Assembly (NCBI RefSeq): GCF_900110995.1
Contig: NZ_FOJF01000001.1
Coordinates: 3,818,803-3,882,802, forward strand
Origin: Chitinophaga sp. YR573
Lineage (GTDB): Bacteria > Bacteroidota > Bacteroidia > Chitinophagales > Chitinophagaceae
Direction of reading: 5' to 3'
DNA: 64,000 bases
A model generated the notes under the pieces. That model did no database searches. It was not told the origin of the DNA and saw nothing but the letters and a program-made list of their open reading frames with translations. Positions 35,570 to 45,162 of the stretch are shown here, one piece after another (the stretch's first letter is position 1; each line of letters opens with the position of its first letter). The position numbers and the translations under genes are program-made.

Positions 35570-38500
35570 TTACAAAATCGCATCAATTACAGGGAAAGGA
35601 CTTTTATCCTTGTACAAGATACGCAACATAGAAGGCAATACAATAAGCAGCAAAGGAAGCGCTACTATAAACCCGCCTATTACCGCTATGGCTAATGGCT
35701 GATGTAGTTGCGCTCCTGCGCCAATGCCTAACGCCAGTGGCATTAAAGCGATGATAGCACCTAAGGCTGTCATAAGTTTGGGCCGTAAACGGGTGGAGAT
35801 GGAATAAATAATGGCATCATCCACACGATGTTTACAAAGGGAATCCTTAAACTGTAAGAAGGTGAAAATAGCATTCTCTCCAATAATCCCCACGATCATA
35901 ATTAATCCCGTATAACTACCTACATTCAAAGGAGTATTGGTAAGATATAATGCTAAATAGCTACCAGAGATACCAAGTACTGCAAGAATAATAATGAGCA
36001 ATGCAATTTTAAAATCACGGAATAAAAAGAGAATAACGATAAACACCAGCAGACTGGCAGTAATAAGAATGATTAATAACTCATTGAAAGATTGCTGCTG
36101 ATCTGCATACGCTCCACCATATTCCACATGATATCCGGCAGGCACTTTGATTTTACGGATCTCATTCATCACTGTTCCCAGATCACTATTTTCAAGACGG
36201 GCAGTAACAACCCCCATCGTTTGCAAATTCTGCCGTTGAATCTCCGCATCTCCTGCATTCAGCCTGACAGTAGCCAGTGAAGAAATAGGATGCAAACGCC
36301 CGTCAGGAGAAAATATCTCCAGCTGCTGAAGGTCTGTTATACTACGACTGCGGGGATAAATCATCCTTACCGCAGATAACTGCTCCTTTTCAGGAATACT
36401 GCCAATGACATTACCTTCCAGTGCATTCTGCAACTGCATCTGCAGGTTAGCAGGAGTAATCCCAAACTGTGCCATCCTGCTGTAATCCGGAACGATACTT
36501 ACAGAAGGCCCGGCAATAACAATCCCGTCAAAGACATCTGCCGTACCATGTATCTGAGATACCTGTTCTGCTACTTCTTTCGCAATTTTCTGAGGATTAT
36601 CCCCGAATATTTTTATTTCTATTGGCTGAACAGAAGTCATTAAATCGCCGAGCATATCACCAATCACCTGCCCGAAATCTATACGCAGGGCCGGCTGCGT
36701 AGATTCAATACGTTGCCTGATATCGCTGATCACTTCATCAGTACTCCTGTCACGCTGTTTTTTAAGTTGTATCAGATAATCGCCGGTATTAGGTTCTGTG
36801 ATAAAGAACCCCATCTGCGTCCCCGTTCTTCTGGAATAAGCCTGTACTTCCGGAATAGCCATAATCAGCTTTTCCGCTTCCCGTAACATCTTGTCTGTTT
36901 CTTCAAGAGAAGTACCAGGTGGAGAACTGTAATCCAGCACTATACTACCTTCATCCATCTCCGGTAAAAAACCGGTTTGCAGTTTAGGCAGGATCAGATA
37001 TATCAATAAACCCAGGCAAATGACCATCACAAAGCTGATAACAGGGCGATGGATAAAAAACGATACCCAACCTCGTTGCCTCACGGCATGCACCTTCACC
37101 GGTGTATCTTTCCTGGAAAACAAGAGATAAATAACCGGTAAACCAATCCATGTAACAAAGAAGGAACATACCAATGTGATGATCATGGTATTGGTCAATA
37201 CTTTAAAGTAAGCACCTGCCACACCTGTCATTAAAACGAAAGGAAGGAAGATGACTATCGTACTGATAGAAGACCCCAGCATGGCCGGGAAGAGATAACG
37301 GACCGCTTCCTGTAACAGTGTAACAGTAGATTCATCAGGATGTTCCTCATGCGTACGGTGAATCTGCTCCACTACTACAATGGCATCATCTATAATTAAA
37401 CCCGTTGCTGCTGCAATAGCACCCAGGGTCATGATATTAAACGTATACCCGATAGCGTATAGAAATAATAATGTTAAGCAAAGCGTAACCGGTATCGTGA
37501 CTAATATCGTAGCACTGGCTTTTAAAGAACGAAGAAATATAATAGCTACCACGATGGCCAGTAATAACCCTATCCACAAACTATCCGTTACACTTCTCAC
37601 TGCATCCTGCACAAAGTCCGACTGGATATAATACGGTTTGATAGTTACTCCATCAGGCAAATCAAGCTGCTGTACCTTTTTCTCCATGGCAAGAGACATG
37701 TCTGTAAGATTCGCGTTCGGCTGTTTTATAATAGCTATCAGGATACCTTCCCTGCCATTTGCATTGATCTTGGTATATTCTATGGCTTCCTTTATATCTA
37801 CCGCACCAATGTCCTGTAAACGCGTAATTCTTTTGCCATCATTCCTGATGATAATATTTTTCAGATCGTCTACTGAATGTACAGTAGCATCTGTAACAGT
37901 AAGGTATAAGAATTTATAATCTGATAAATAACCATTCGATTTGATGAAGTTTGTCTGGGATAACACATTACTCACCATATCCGGTGTTACAGACAACGTA
38001 CTCATTTTATTCGCATCCAGCTGTAACCAGTACTCCTTTGTTTTACCGCCTATCACCCGCACTTCCGATACACCATCCACCTGAGACAAAAACGGTTTGA
38101 TGGTATAATTAGCCAGCATTTTTAATTCAATCGGACTCTTGGTATGACTTTCAATAGTATACCCCATCACCGGCAGAATAGAAGGATTCATCTTCTCCAC
38201 CGTAATCTGTACCTCCGGTGGTAACTGGTTTCTGATCTGACTGATCTTCGATTCTATCCGCTGCTGACTCAGGTCTATATCTGCATCCCAGTCCATAAAA
38301 GCAGAAATCTCACAGCTGCCTTTACTGGTACTGCTACGTACCATATGCATAGCAGGTACCTGCTTGATCGCATTCTCCAATGGCTTTGTTACGGTTACCA
38401 TCATCTTATCCACCGGCTGTAATCCGGCATCCGCAATGATCTTTATCTTAGGGAAAGTAATTTCCGGAAACAGCGATATCTGTATTCTGCTATAGGCGAA

Positions 38501-38572
38501 AATGCCTCCTGCTATAATAAGAAAGAGGATAGCCGTAATGGGATGTTTATGGGAGATAAAGAAATTTTTCAC
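35570..38572 (-). CDS. RND-family efflux transporter permease
   Basis: Inner-membrane proton-driven pump of the AcrB/CzcA/MMPL superfamily, 1000 aa. It has the usual two-fold layout: TM1 near the N-terminus (HPITAILFLIIAGGIFAYSR), a large periplasmic loop, TM2-6 (WIGLLLAIVVAIIFLRSLKA onward), a second loop and TM8-12 (LIILITASLLVFIVILFLF to the end). The proton-relay motif GLIIDDAIVVVEQIHR in TM4 has the paired Asp. Start is GTG at 38572, overlapping the adaptor gene's TGA by 4 bp (GTGA). With the adaptor and the TolC-like gene upstream it completes a tripartite exporter. Substrate class (metal versus drug) cannot be decided; the IDDAIVVVE pattern is found in both. Confidence 0.95.
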   Translation of the reverse strand: MKNFFISHKHPITAILFLIIAGGIFAYSRIQISLFPEITFPKIKIIADAGLQPVDKMMVTVTKPLENAIKQVPAMHMVRSSTSKGSCEISAFMDWDADIDLSQQRIESKISQIRNQLPPEVQITVEKMNPSILPVMGYTIESHTKSPIELKMLANYTIKPFLSQVDGVSEVRVIGGKTKEYWLQLDANKMSTLSVTPDMVSNVLSQTNFIKSNGYLSDYKFLYLTVTDATVHSVDDLKNIIIRNDGKRITRLQDIGAVDIKEAIEYTKINANGREGILIAIIKQPNANLTDMSLAMEKKVQQLDLPDGVTIKPYYIQSDFVQDAVRSVTDSLWIGLLLAIVVAIIFLRSLKASATILVTIPVTLCLTLLFLYAIGYTFNIMTLGAIAAATGLIIDDAIVVVEQIHRTHEEHPDESTVTLLQEAVRYLFPAMLGSSISTIVIFLPFVLMTGVAGAYFKVLTNTMIITLVCSFFVTWIGLPVIYLLFSRKDTPVKVHAVRQRGWVSFFIHRPVISFVMVICLGLLIYLILPKLQTGFLPEMDEGSIVLDYSSPPGTSLEETDKMLREAEKLIMAIPEVQAYSRRTGTQMGFFITEPNTGDYLIQLKKQRDRSTDEVISDIRQRIESTQPALRIDFGQVIGDMLGDLMTSVQPIEIKIFGDNPQKIAKEVAEQVSQIHGTADVFDGIVIAGPSVSIVPDYSRMAQFGITPANLQMQLQNALEGNVIGSIPEKEQLSAVRMIYPRSRSITDLQQLEIFSPDGRLHPISSLATVRLNAGDAEIQRQNLQTMGVVTARLENSDLGTVMNEIRKIKVPAGYHVEYGGAYADQQQSFNELLIILITASLLVFIVILFLFRDFKIALLIIILAVLGISGSYLALYLTNTPLNVGSYTGLIMIVGIIGENAIFTFLQFKDSLCKHRVDDAIIYSISTRLRPKLMTALGAIIALMPLALGIGAGAQLHQPLAIAVIGGFIVALPLLLIVLPSMLRILYKDKSPFPVIDAIL

Positions 38573-39468
38573 GGGTTAATGATTTTAACTTTCGCTGTAT
38601 CTTCCAAACCATAATTTCCCGTAACAAGGATTTTATCATTATCTGAGAATACTGGTGAGATGATCTCTATCTTGTCTTTCGTCTCAATACCTTTTTTTAC
38701 CGGTACTTTAATAGCGGTACTATCATTCATGAGTTTCATTACCCAGAATTCAGTTTGTGTTTCATCCGCCAACACAGCTGATTTGGGTAAGGTGATCACA
38801 TCTGTTTTAGAAACAGTAGGGATGTTTACTTTCACCACCAGGTTCTCCGGTATGGTCTTATTACCATCCATGGTGATAATAATGCTTTGTGTTTGCGCCA
38901 CAGAATCAACAGTAGGCATAGCTGCAGAAATGGTACCGGTGATCTTTTCTCCACCTGGTAAAATGAGATCAACAGTATGATGAATGATAACTGCATTATG
39001 GAGTTCATAAGGCATGTTCATCAGGAATACAAAATTATTACTGATGGTCGCCAGTTGTTCTCCATCCTGCACATAGTCTCCCGGTTGATGATCAAGCGAA
39101 GTAATATATCCGTCAACACTTGCTTTAATACTGTTGGTGCCGGAGAATTTAAAACTACTGTCGAGTGCATTCACCGCGTTACCAATACTTACCGCTTCTT
39201 TTGTTTTAACGGTAAAGAGTAATTGGCCGCGGTGTACCAGTTGTCCCAGGTGTATATTGGTAGATTGCAGATAACCGGTAGCATTGGCTTTGATGAAACT
39301 TTTTAACAGGAATGTGGATGTAGCGTTCAGCTCAATATATTCCTGCATCGGTCCTCTGCTGATATTAATGACTGATACCGGTGTCTGTATATCGGTAGTG
39401 GCATCTTCAGTCGCGGCCTGTTTACAGGACGTTATTAACAGTAATAATATCATTACCCGTTGTATCAT
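38569..39468 (-). CDS. RND efflux periplasmic adaptor (HlyD/MFP family), lipoprotein
   Basis: Membrane-fusion lipoprotein linking the RND pump to the outer-membrane channel. MIQRVMILLLLITSCKQ contains a lipobox (ITSC). The lipoyl/barrel-sandwich halves are visible as ATGYLQSTNIHLGQLVHRGQLLF and ASVDGYITSLDHQPGDYVQDGEQL-type segments, followed by beta-barrel and membrane-proximal strands (LPKSAVLADETQTEFWVMKL). At 299 aa it is short because the helical hairpin is almost absent. Its start overlaps the TolC-like gene's stop (ATGA) and its stop overlaps the pump's GTG start, so the three genes are translationally coupled. Confidence 0.92.
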   Translation of the reverse strand: MIQRVMILLLLITSCKQAATEDATTDIQTPVSVINISRGPMQEYIELNATSTFLLKSFIKANATGYLQSTNIHLGQLVHRGQLLFTVKTKEAVSIGNAVNALDSSFKFSGTNSIKASVDGYITSLDHQPGDYVQDGEQLATISNNFVFLMNMPYELHNAVIIHHTVDLILPGGEKITGTISAAMPTVDSVAQTQSIIITMDGNKTIPENLVVKVNIPTVSKTDVITLPKSAVLADETQTEFWVMKLMNDSTAIKVPVKKGIETKDKIEIISPVFSDNDKILVTGNYGLEDTAKVKIINP

Positions 39469-40703
39469 CTGTTCCAGTAGTTGATTTGATTAATGATCTG
39501 AAGACGGCTCACAGTATTTTGTGTGAGCAGGTTCTTAGCATTTAAATAATTATTGAGCGCTATTATCAGGTCGGCTATACGTACATCGCCGGTTACCAGT
39601 AATCGGGTATTCACCTGTATTAGTCCTTCAGAATATTTTATCTGGTAATTGATCTGGTCTATCAGTTCCTGTGTACCTTTCAATTGTTGCATGAGCTGTA
39701 ACACCTGCTGACTATATTGTTTCGTAAAGAACTCCTTATAATGCTGTCTTGTTTGCTCTGAGATATCTAATTTCTGATATTGCAGTTTGCGCTGTTTACC
39801 ATCATAGATGGGGATATTAAGACTAAAGCCAAAGCTGGTGCCGAAATTTTTATAGGGAGTATAAGCCAATGATGAATTATACCCGGCATCTGCAAACGCA
39901 CTGACAGTAGGTTTATAGCTGTAATCCAGGTTAGCCCGGTCGTTACGGAGTTTCAGGCTGTCTAAGGTATATTGATGAAAGAATACAGAGTTTTCGGGTT
40001 GAGGTAAAGCCTGGATTTTTATATCCGGTTCTTCCAGCTCTACAGTGGCAGTATCAACGATGCCACTTAAATAATTCAGGGTAGCGTAATCGTTCTGGAA
40101 CTGGATGGTGTTTTGTTTAACGGTGAGTTCCTGTTGCTGTAAGGTAACGAGAAAGGTAAGATAATCAGCCTGACGATATACATTACTCCCCGTCAGCTTT
40201 TTCAAAACAGTATCTTCTTTAGCTAATAGGGAATGAATTGTTTTGGAGAAGTTGAGTTGTTGCAGATCGCCATACGTAGTAATATATTGTGCTATCAGCG
40301 TCCTTTTGAGGTCTTGCACGGAAATCTTCGCTGTATTCTCTATTCCCCGGCTTAAGAGATTGATGCCTTCAAACTGAGCCTCCAGGTTTTTCTTTCCCAC
40401 AAATTTCTTATTCACACCTACAAGGGCATTCACACCAGCTCCGTTAGTGATCGCATTATCATACCCATAACCTTTTATAACGGGCGCGTATGTATTAACG
40501 CTGGTTCCCGCCACCTGTGGTTTGTAGGTAGCCAGGATCTTTTGACTGTCTATTTTATTAGACAGTACCTGGTTCTGGTAATCCAGTAACAGCGGACTAT
40601 TATTGAGAGCCTGATCTATAAAATAATCCAGTGTTTTCTTTTGTGCTGTAGCAGTACCCATCAGCAGTAAAAGAAAAACACTGATAAGAAATTGTTTATA
40701 CAT
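39465..40703 (-). CDS. TolC-family outer-membrane efflux protein
   Basis: Outer-membrane channel of the tripartite pump. Signal peptide MYKQFLISVFLLLLMGTATA; I prefer ATG 40703 to the upstream in-frame GTG 40721 because it places the signal at the N-terminus. TolC features are the N-terminal TLDYFIDQALNNSPLLLDYQNQV helix, the repeated long amphipathic helices and the LRNDRANLDYSYKPTVSAFADAG beta-segment, which introduces the second half. About 412 aa, normal for the family. First of the three coupled exporter genes. Confidence 0.92.
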   Translation of the reverse strand: MYKQFLISVFLLLLMGTATAQKKTLDYFIDQALNNSPLLLDYQNQVLSNKIDSQKILATYKPQVAGTSVNTYAPVIKGYGYDNAITNGAGVNALVGVNKKFVGKKNLEAQFEGINLLSRGIENTAKISVQDLKRTLIAQYITTYGDLQQLNFSKTIHSLLAKEDTVLKKLTGSNVYRQADYLTFLVTLQQQELTVKQNTIQFQNDYATLNYLSGIVDTATVELEEPDIKIQALPQPENSVFFHQYTLDSLKLRNDRANLDYSYKPTVSAFADAGYNSSLAYTPYKNFGTSFGFSLNIPIYDGKQRKLQYQKLDISEQTRQHYKEFFTKQYSQQVLQLMQQLKGTQELIDQINYQIKYSEGLIQVNTRLLVTGDVRIADLIIALNNYLNAKNLLTQNTVSRLQIINQINYWNR

Positions 40704-40748
40704 GATGAGCAAACTTATCACGCAATTCTGAAGACTTTCTGTATAGGC

Positions 40749-41261
40749 TTATAGTTCTAGTTTCATCATAATATCCGTTTGATCCTCATCCCCAAACCGG
40801 AAGATATGTGAACTAAAGGCAATAAATCCGTTCTTGCTGTAAAATGAGATCGCTTTGATATTCTTTTCCCAGACCCCCAGCCATATGTAAGCAGCGTTCC
40901 TTTCCCGGCCTATCTGCAAGGCTTTATCAAGCATTAGCTTACCGGCTTTCTGCCCCTGAAATTCTTTCAGCACATAAATCCGTTCTACCTCTAGCCCATC
41001 TTCTTCCTGTAATTCCGTTTGTGCTGGTCCGGTATTGATTTTTAAATACCCGATGATGTTATCCCCGGCTTTTGCAAAATAAAAAACCGAATGAGGGTTA
41101 TTGATTTCCTCCAGGAGTCCTTCTTCCTGAAAAGCCTTATTCAGGAAGGATTGCATATTGGCAGGAGTATTTTCCGCGGCAAACGTTTCAAAGAAGGTTT
41201 GGCGGGAGAGAGCCTGTAAGGCTATAATATCAGAGGATGTTACTTTAACCAGTTCTACCAT
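40749..41261 (-). CDS. GNAT-family N-acetyltransferase
   Basis: Acetyl-CoA-dependent acetyltransferase, about 170 aa from the ATG at 41261 (MVELVKVTSSDIIALQALS). GNAT motif A is visible as VERIYVLKEFQGQKAGKLML (Q-x-x-G/A loop binding CoA pyrophosphate), followed by AAYIWLGVWEKNIKAISFYSKNGF (motif B). A longer reading frame extends to 41339, but the extra 26 residues (MTKGYRIYIFID...) contain the same TCCTATATC repeat seen in the non-coding region upstream, so I treat them as untranslated. It precedes the efflux genes by 45 bp on the same strand and may be co-transcribed. Substrate unknown. Confidence 0.88.
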   Translation of the reverse strand: MVELVKVTSSDIIALQALSRQTFFETFAAENTPANMQSFLNKAFQEEGLLEEINNPHSVFYFAKAGDNIIGYLKINTGPAQTELQEEDGLEVERIYVLKEFQGQKAGKLMLDKALQIGRERNAAYIWLGVWEKNIKAISFYSKNGFIAFSSHIFRFGDEDQTDIMMKLEL

Positions 41262-41320
41262 AATAGGCCAAAGATCGGGGATTTGGTCCTGATTAAGAAG
41301 GGTGTCGATAAAGATGTAAA

Positions 41321-41453
41321 TCCTATATCCCTTCGTCATGGAAAGCTCATTCCTTCGGCACTCTTACATCATTCCTATATCGTTTGGATATAGGAATGCC
41401 GGTAGAATGATATAGGAGTGCTATAGGATCGATATAGGAATGATGGTAGAATG
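41321..41453. repeat. Cluster of GATATAGGA repeats in direct and inverted orientation
   Basis: The 9-mer GATATAGGA occurs inverted at 41321-41329 and 41373-41381, and direct at 41387-41395, 41409-41417 and 41431-41439. Positions 41370-41398 form a perfect 12-bp inverted repeat (CATTCCTATATC / GATATAGGAATG) with a 5-nt loop. GGTAGAATG also recurs at 41401 and 41445. The cluster sits between divergently transcribed genes (GNAT on minus, SAM hydrolase on plus), so it could be a set of operator sites or a REP-like element. Confidence 0.75.
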
Positions 41454-41526
41454 TCGGTACCAGTCGGTGTTTTAGCCCTGTTTTACTAGGGTTTATACAA
41501 CCTTATCTGCCTTGTTTTGTTATAAT

Positions 41527-41560
41527 TTTGCATATAATTGCTTCAATCCCACTAAATTTG
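41527..41560 (+). promoter_or_regulatory. Bacteroidetes-type promoter for the SAM hydrolase/TonB receptor pair
   Basis: TTTG at 41527-41530 and TAAATTTG at 41553-41560 match the -33 and -7 elements of the primary Bacteroidetes sigma factor with 22 bp between them. The start codon follows 20 bp later, so the leader would be very short. The rest of 41262-41580 holds the repeat cluster and no gene. Confidence 0.6.
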
Positions 41561-41580
41561 TAGACTAATATTTAAAGAAG

Positions 41581-42483
41581 ATGCAAAGAGTTCTAGGTAT
41601 TATTTTATTCCTGCTGGTATCCAGCCATTCCTTCTCTCAGAACAAGATTGTCGTGTTCCAATCAGATTTCGGATTAAAAGACGGTGCCGTTTCGGCCATG
41701 AAAGGCGTGGCATCCGGTGTTTCCCCTGATCTTAAACTATACGACCTTACCCACGAGATCCCGGCTTATAACATCTGGGAAGCAGCTTATCGCCTGCAGC
41801 AAACAGTTCCCTACTGGCCTGCCGGAACGGTATTCGTATCCGTAGTAGACCCCGGAGTAGGTACCACCCGTAAATCGGTAGTGCTGAAAACAAACACCGG
41901 GCAGTTCATCGTTACCCCGGATAATGGCACATTGACCCTGATAGCGGAATCCCTGGGTATAGCAGAAGTGCGGGAAATAGACGAAGCTGTGAACAGGCGT
42001 AAAGACTCCCAGAAGTCCTACACTTTCCATGGCAGGGATGTATATGCCTATACCGGCGCAAGACTGGCAGCGGGTGCTATCACTTACGAACAGGTAGGCC
42101 CTGTACTGCCAAAAGAGGTGGTAAAAATCCCTTATCAGCAGGCTACCCTGTCGGCAGGTAAGCTGAAAGGGAATATCTCCATTCTGGACGTGCAATACGG
42201 CAATATCTGGACCAACATCAGCGGAGACCTGGTGAACCAGCTGCACCCTCAGTACGGGGATATCTTGCATGTCTCTATCTTCCATAGCGGGAAAAAAGTC
42301 TATGAAGGGGATGCCCCTTACAGTCAGACTTTCGGAGCTGTAGCAAAGGGTAAACCTCTCAGCTACCTGAATAGCCTGTTACAGTTGTCCTTTGCCTTAA
42401 ACCAGGGTAGTTTCGCCAATACTTACCATATTGGCAGTGGCAGTGAATGGAGTGTAGAAGTAACCCTGAAACCTAAAAAATAA
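41581..42483 (+). CDS. Exported SAM hydroxide adenosyltransferase (DUF62 family)
   Basis: Family members hydrolyse S-adenosyl-methionine to adenosine and methionine, or in rare cases halogenate it. Family motifs are intact: VVFQSDFGLKDGAVSAMKGV near residue 23, FVSVVDPGVGTTRKSVV, FIVTPDNGTLTLI, YTFHGRDVYAYTGARLAAG, and the C-terminal beta-barrel (GNISILDVQYGNIWTNI). Unusually there is a clear signal peptide (MQRVLGIILFLLVSSHSFSQ), so it should act in the periplasm. The TonB-dependent receptor gene begins 6 bp later, which suggests a joint role in scavenging a nucleoside-type compound (inference). 300 aa, within family range. Confidence 0.9.
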   Translation: MQRVLGIILFLLVSSHSFSQNKIVVFQSDFGLKDGAVSAMKGVASGVSPDLKLYDLTHEIPAYNIWEAAYRLQQTVPYWPAGTVFVSVVDPGVGTTRKSVVLKTNTGQFIVTPDNGTLTLIAESLGIAEVREIDEAVNRRKDSQKSYTFHGRDVYAYTGARLAAGAITYEQVGPVLPKEVVKIPYQQATLSAGKLKGNISILDVQYGNIWTNISGDLVNQLHPQYGDILHVSIFHSGKKVYEGDAPYSQTFGAVAKGKPLSYLNSLLQLSFALNQGSFANTYHIGSGSEWSVEVTLKPKK

Positions 42484-42489
42484 TCATCG

Positions 42490-45156
42490 ATGATAAAATA
42501 TTTAATCCCCGTTTTTTTATTGATAGCAGGTGCCGTGAATGCCCAGAGCATTACCGGTAAAGTGCTGGATACAAATAACAAACCCATAGCAGGTGCCAGT
42601 ATCATTGGATTCAGCAGTGGTACTACCACCAAAGAGGATGGTTCTTTTGCCATTACGCTTACCAGTAAGGATAAACACTTTACCGTTAGCTCTGTAGGTT
42701 ATGATACCTATACACAGGTGCTGACAACAGCGGGTAATTACACTATCATCCTTCAGTCATCCCTTCATAACCTCAACGAAGTGGTGCTGGTAGGAACGCG
42801 TAGCAGCGGCCGTACAAGGCTGAATACCGTAGCGCCGGTAGATGTGTTCAATATTTCAAAATTGCAGACACAATCGCCTCAAAACGACCTTAATCAGATA
42901 TTGCAATATGTCTCTCCTTCGTTCAACTCTAACAGGCAGTCTTCTTCCGATGGAAGTGAGCATATAGACCCGGCCAGTATCAGGGGCTTAGGCCCTGATC
43001 AGTTATTGGTACTGATCAATGGGAAACGCCGGCATACCACTTCACTGGTCAATAACCAGGGTACCGTGGGTAACGGTTCTGTGGGGACCGACCTGAACGC
43101 CATTCCTGCATCTGCCATAGAAAGGATAGAAGTATTGAGAGATGGCGCTTCCGCACAATATGGCTCTGATGCCATTGCAGGTGTGGTGAATATCGTGCTG
43201 AAACAAAACACGCATCAGTTGTTCGCTTCTGCCACAGGGGGTATTACTTCCCGTGGAGATGGAGGACTGGGGCAACTGAACCTGAATTATGGTACTGGTC
43301 TGGGTAAGAACGGTGGATTTATCAATCTTACCGCAGAAGGATCTTATCGTGATAAGACTACCCGGGCGCAGAACAATAACCTGATCATCTTCGATCAGTC
43401 TTCTCTGAATAACTATTTCGCCTATGATTTTACAGATGATCCGGCAGCTTCAAGGAAGTATGATGATGACATGTTAAAATCAAAAGGGTTGAAAAGGGAT
43501 GATTTTAATTTCCAGATAGGAGATGCGAAAATCAAAAACGGGGGTGCTTTCTTTAACCTGTCTTTACCTTTTGGTAAAAGTGAATTTTATGCTTTTGGCG
43601 GATATAACTACAGGAGAGGGCAAGGATTCGGTTTCCGCCGTTTGCCCAGCGATGCTACTGTAAATGTGTATAGCATTTATCCTGATGGCTTCCAGCCTAC
43701 AACAGATTCGAAGATCCAGGACAGATCTGTTGCTGTAGGATTAAGACAGCAGCTGGGCCAATGGCATGCAGATTTGAGCAATACCTTAGGTGATAACCGT
43801 TTCGATTATGAAGTAGACCATACCGTCAACGCTTCTTTGCAGGATGCTTCTCCTACCAGCTTTAAAGCAGGTGGTCATGAGTTTTTGCAGAACACGACCA
43901 ACTTCGATATCAGCCGCCGTTTCAGGAACTTAAACCTGGCTTTTGGCGCAGAATTCAGAGTAGATGATTATCGTATCCGCGCAGGTGAAGAGGCTTCCTG
44001 GAAGAACTATGCACTGGTAACTAATCCTGATGGTACCGTCTCTAATCCTTCTGGTTTAGCAGGTGGTTCACAGTCGTTCCCTGGTTTTTCTCCTGATAAT
44101 GCGATTCATAAAAGCAGAAGTAACACAGGTGTATATGCAGATGCTGAATATGATGTTACTTCCAAATGGTTACTCAGCGGTGCTGCCCGCCTGGAACACT
44201 ACAGCGATTTCGGAACTGCTTTCAGTGGTAAACTGGCTACCCGTTACAAGCTCTCTTCTGTATTTAATGTAAGAGGTGCTTTCAGTAATGGTTTCAGAGC
44301 ACCTTCGCTGCATCAGCAGTATTTCAGTTATATCAGTACAGATATATTACCCAATAATACGCTGGGACAATCCGGATTCTTTACGAATGAAAGTCCGGTT
44401 GCAAAAGCATTAGGTATACCAACGCTGAAACAGGAAACTTCTTTGAACTATAGCCTGGGTTTCACCGCACAGCCTGTCAGCAATTTTAATGTTTCTGTAG
44501 ATGGATATTTAACAGAGATTAAAAACAGGATTGTATTAACCGGTAGTTTCGGATTTGATCCTAACGGAGATGCGGTAGAGTCTATACAGAATATTATCAA
44601 TCCGCTGGGAGCCAGCTCTGCCCGATTCTTCAGTAACGGGGTAGATACCAGGACGATGGGAATAGATGTAGTAGCTGATTATACGTTGAAAGCATTTACT
44701 GCTTCACTGGGATTAAACATCAATAAGAACAAGATCACCGGTACTCATGTACCTGCGTCGCTGAAAGGACAGGAACAGATCTTCTTTTCTCCGAACGACA
44801 GTACCCTGATTACAGAAGGTACACCCAGGGTGAAAGCAAATCTCTCCCTTACTTATACCTTCAAAAAATTCAGTGTATTACTGCGTAATGTATACTTCGG
44901 AGAAGTAGCACGTAACAGCTTCCCTTATGGAGAAGTACAGGTACACAAAGGAAAAGTGGTGACTGACCTTTCTCTCAGTTATAACGTGAAGCCATTTACA
45001 TTTACCATTGGTGCCAATAACCTGCTGGATGTATTTCCCGATAAACAGGTATATGGCAACAGTTATTTTGGCGTGTTTAAATACGCTTCCGTACAGATGG
45101 GAACACTGGGTTCCTTTTACTTTGCCCGTATAACGATGAATTTGCCAACGATGTAA
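42490..45156 (+). CDS. TonB-dependent receptor with N-terminal carboxypeptidase-regulatory-like domain
   Basis: Outer-membrane active transporter, 888 aa. Signal peptide MIKYLIPVFLLIAGAVNAQ, then a CarboxypepD_reg-like domain (ITGKVLDTNNKPIAGASIIG to about residue 100), a plug (NEVVLVGTRSSGRTRLNTVA, IRGLGPDQLLVLINGKRRHT, IERIEVLRDGASAQYGSDAI) and a 22-strand type barrel. There is no SusD gene next to it, so it is not a SusC-type glycan importer. The only partner is the SAM hydrolase gene 6 bp upstream. The INGKRRH.. and GSDAIAGVVNIVL plug features are those of general TonB receptors. A strong terminator follows the stop. Ligand unknown; a nucleoside, vitamin or siderophore is possible. Confidence 0.93.
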   Translation: MIKYLIPVFLLIAGAVNAQSITGKVLDTNNKPIAGASIIGFSSGTTTKEDGSFAITLTSKDKHFTVSSVGYDTYTQVLTTAGNYTIILQSSLHNLNEVVLVGTRSSGRTRLNTVAPVDVFNISKLQTQSPQNDLNQILQYVSPSFNSNRQSSSDGSEHIDPASIRGLGPDQLLVLINGKRRHTTSLVNNQGTVGNGSVGTDLNAIPASAIERIEVLRDGASAQYGSDAIAGVVNIVLKQNTHQLFASATGGITSRGDGGLGQLNLNYGTGLGKNGGFINLTAEGSYRDKTTRAQNNNLIIFDQSSLNNYFAYDFTDDPAASRKYDDDMLKSKGLKRDDFNFQIGDAKIKNGGAFFNLSLPFGKSEFYAFGGYNYRRGQGFGFRRLPSDATVNVYSIYPDGFQPTTDSKIQDRSVAVGLRQQLGQWHADLSNTLGDNRFDYEVDHTVNASLQDASPTSFKAGGHEFLQNTTNFDISRRFRNLNLAFGAEFRVDDYRIRAGEEASWKNYALVTNPDGTVSNPSGLAGGSQSFPGFSPDNAIHKSRSNTGVYADAEYDVTSKWLLSGAARLEHYSDFGTAFSGKLATRYKLSSVFNVRGAFSNGFRAPSLHQQYFSYISTDILPNNTLGQSGFFTNESPVAKALGIPTLKQETSLNYSLGFTAQPVSNFNVSVDGYLTEIKNRIVLTGSFGFDPNGDAVESIQNIINPLGASSARFFSNGVDTRTMGIDVVADYTLKAFTASLGLNINKNKITGTHVPASLKGQEQIFFSPNDSTLITEGTPRVKANLSLTYTFKKFSVLLRNVYFGEVARNSFPYGEVQVHKGKVVTDLSLSYNVKPFTFTIGANNLLDVFPDKQVYGNSYFGVFKYASVQMGTLGSFYFARITMNLPTM

Positions 45157-45162
45157 GATAAT

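Noticed and set aside
41262-41339. N-terminal extension of the GNAT gene to 41339
   Set aside because: The added residues contain a copy of the non-coding repeat and do not fit the GNAT fold, which begins at MVELVKV.
41737-42285. 182-aa minus-strand open frame
   Set aside because: Lies entirely inside the SAM hydroxide adenosyltransferase gene, which has all its family motifs; no features of its own.
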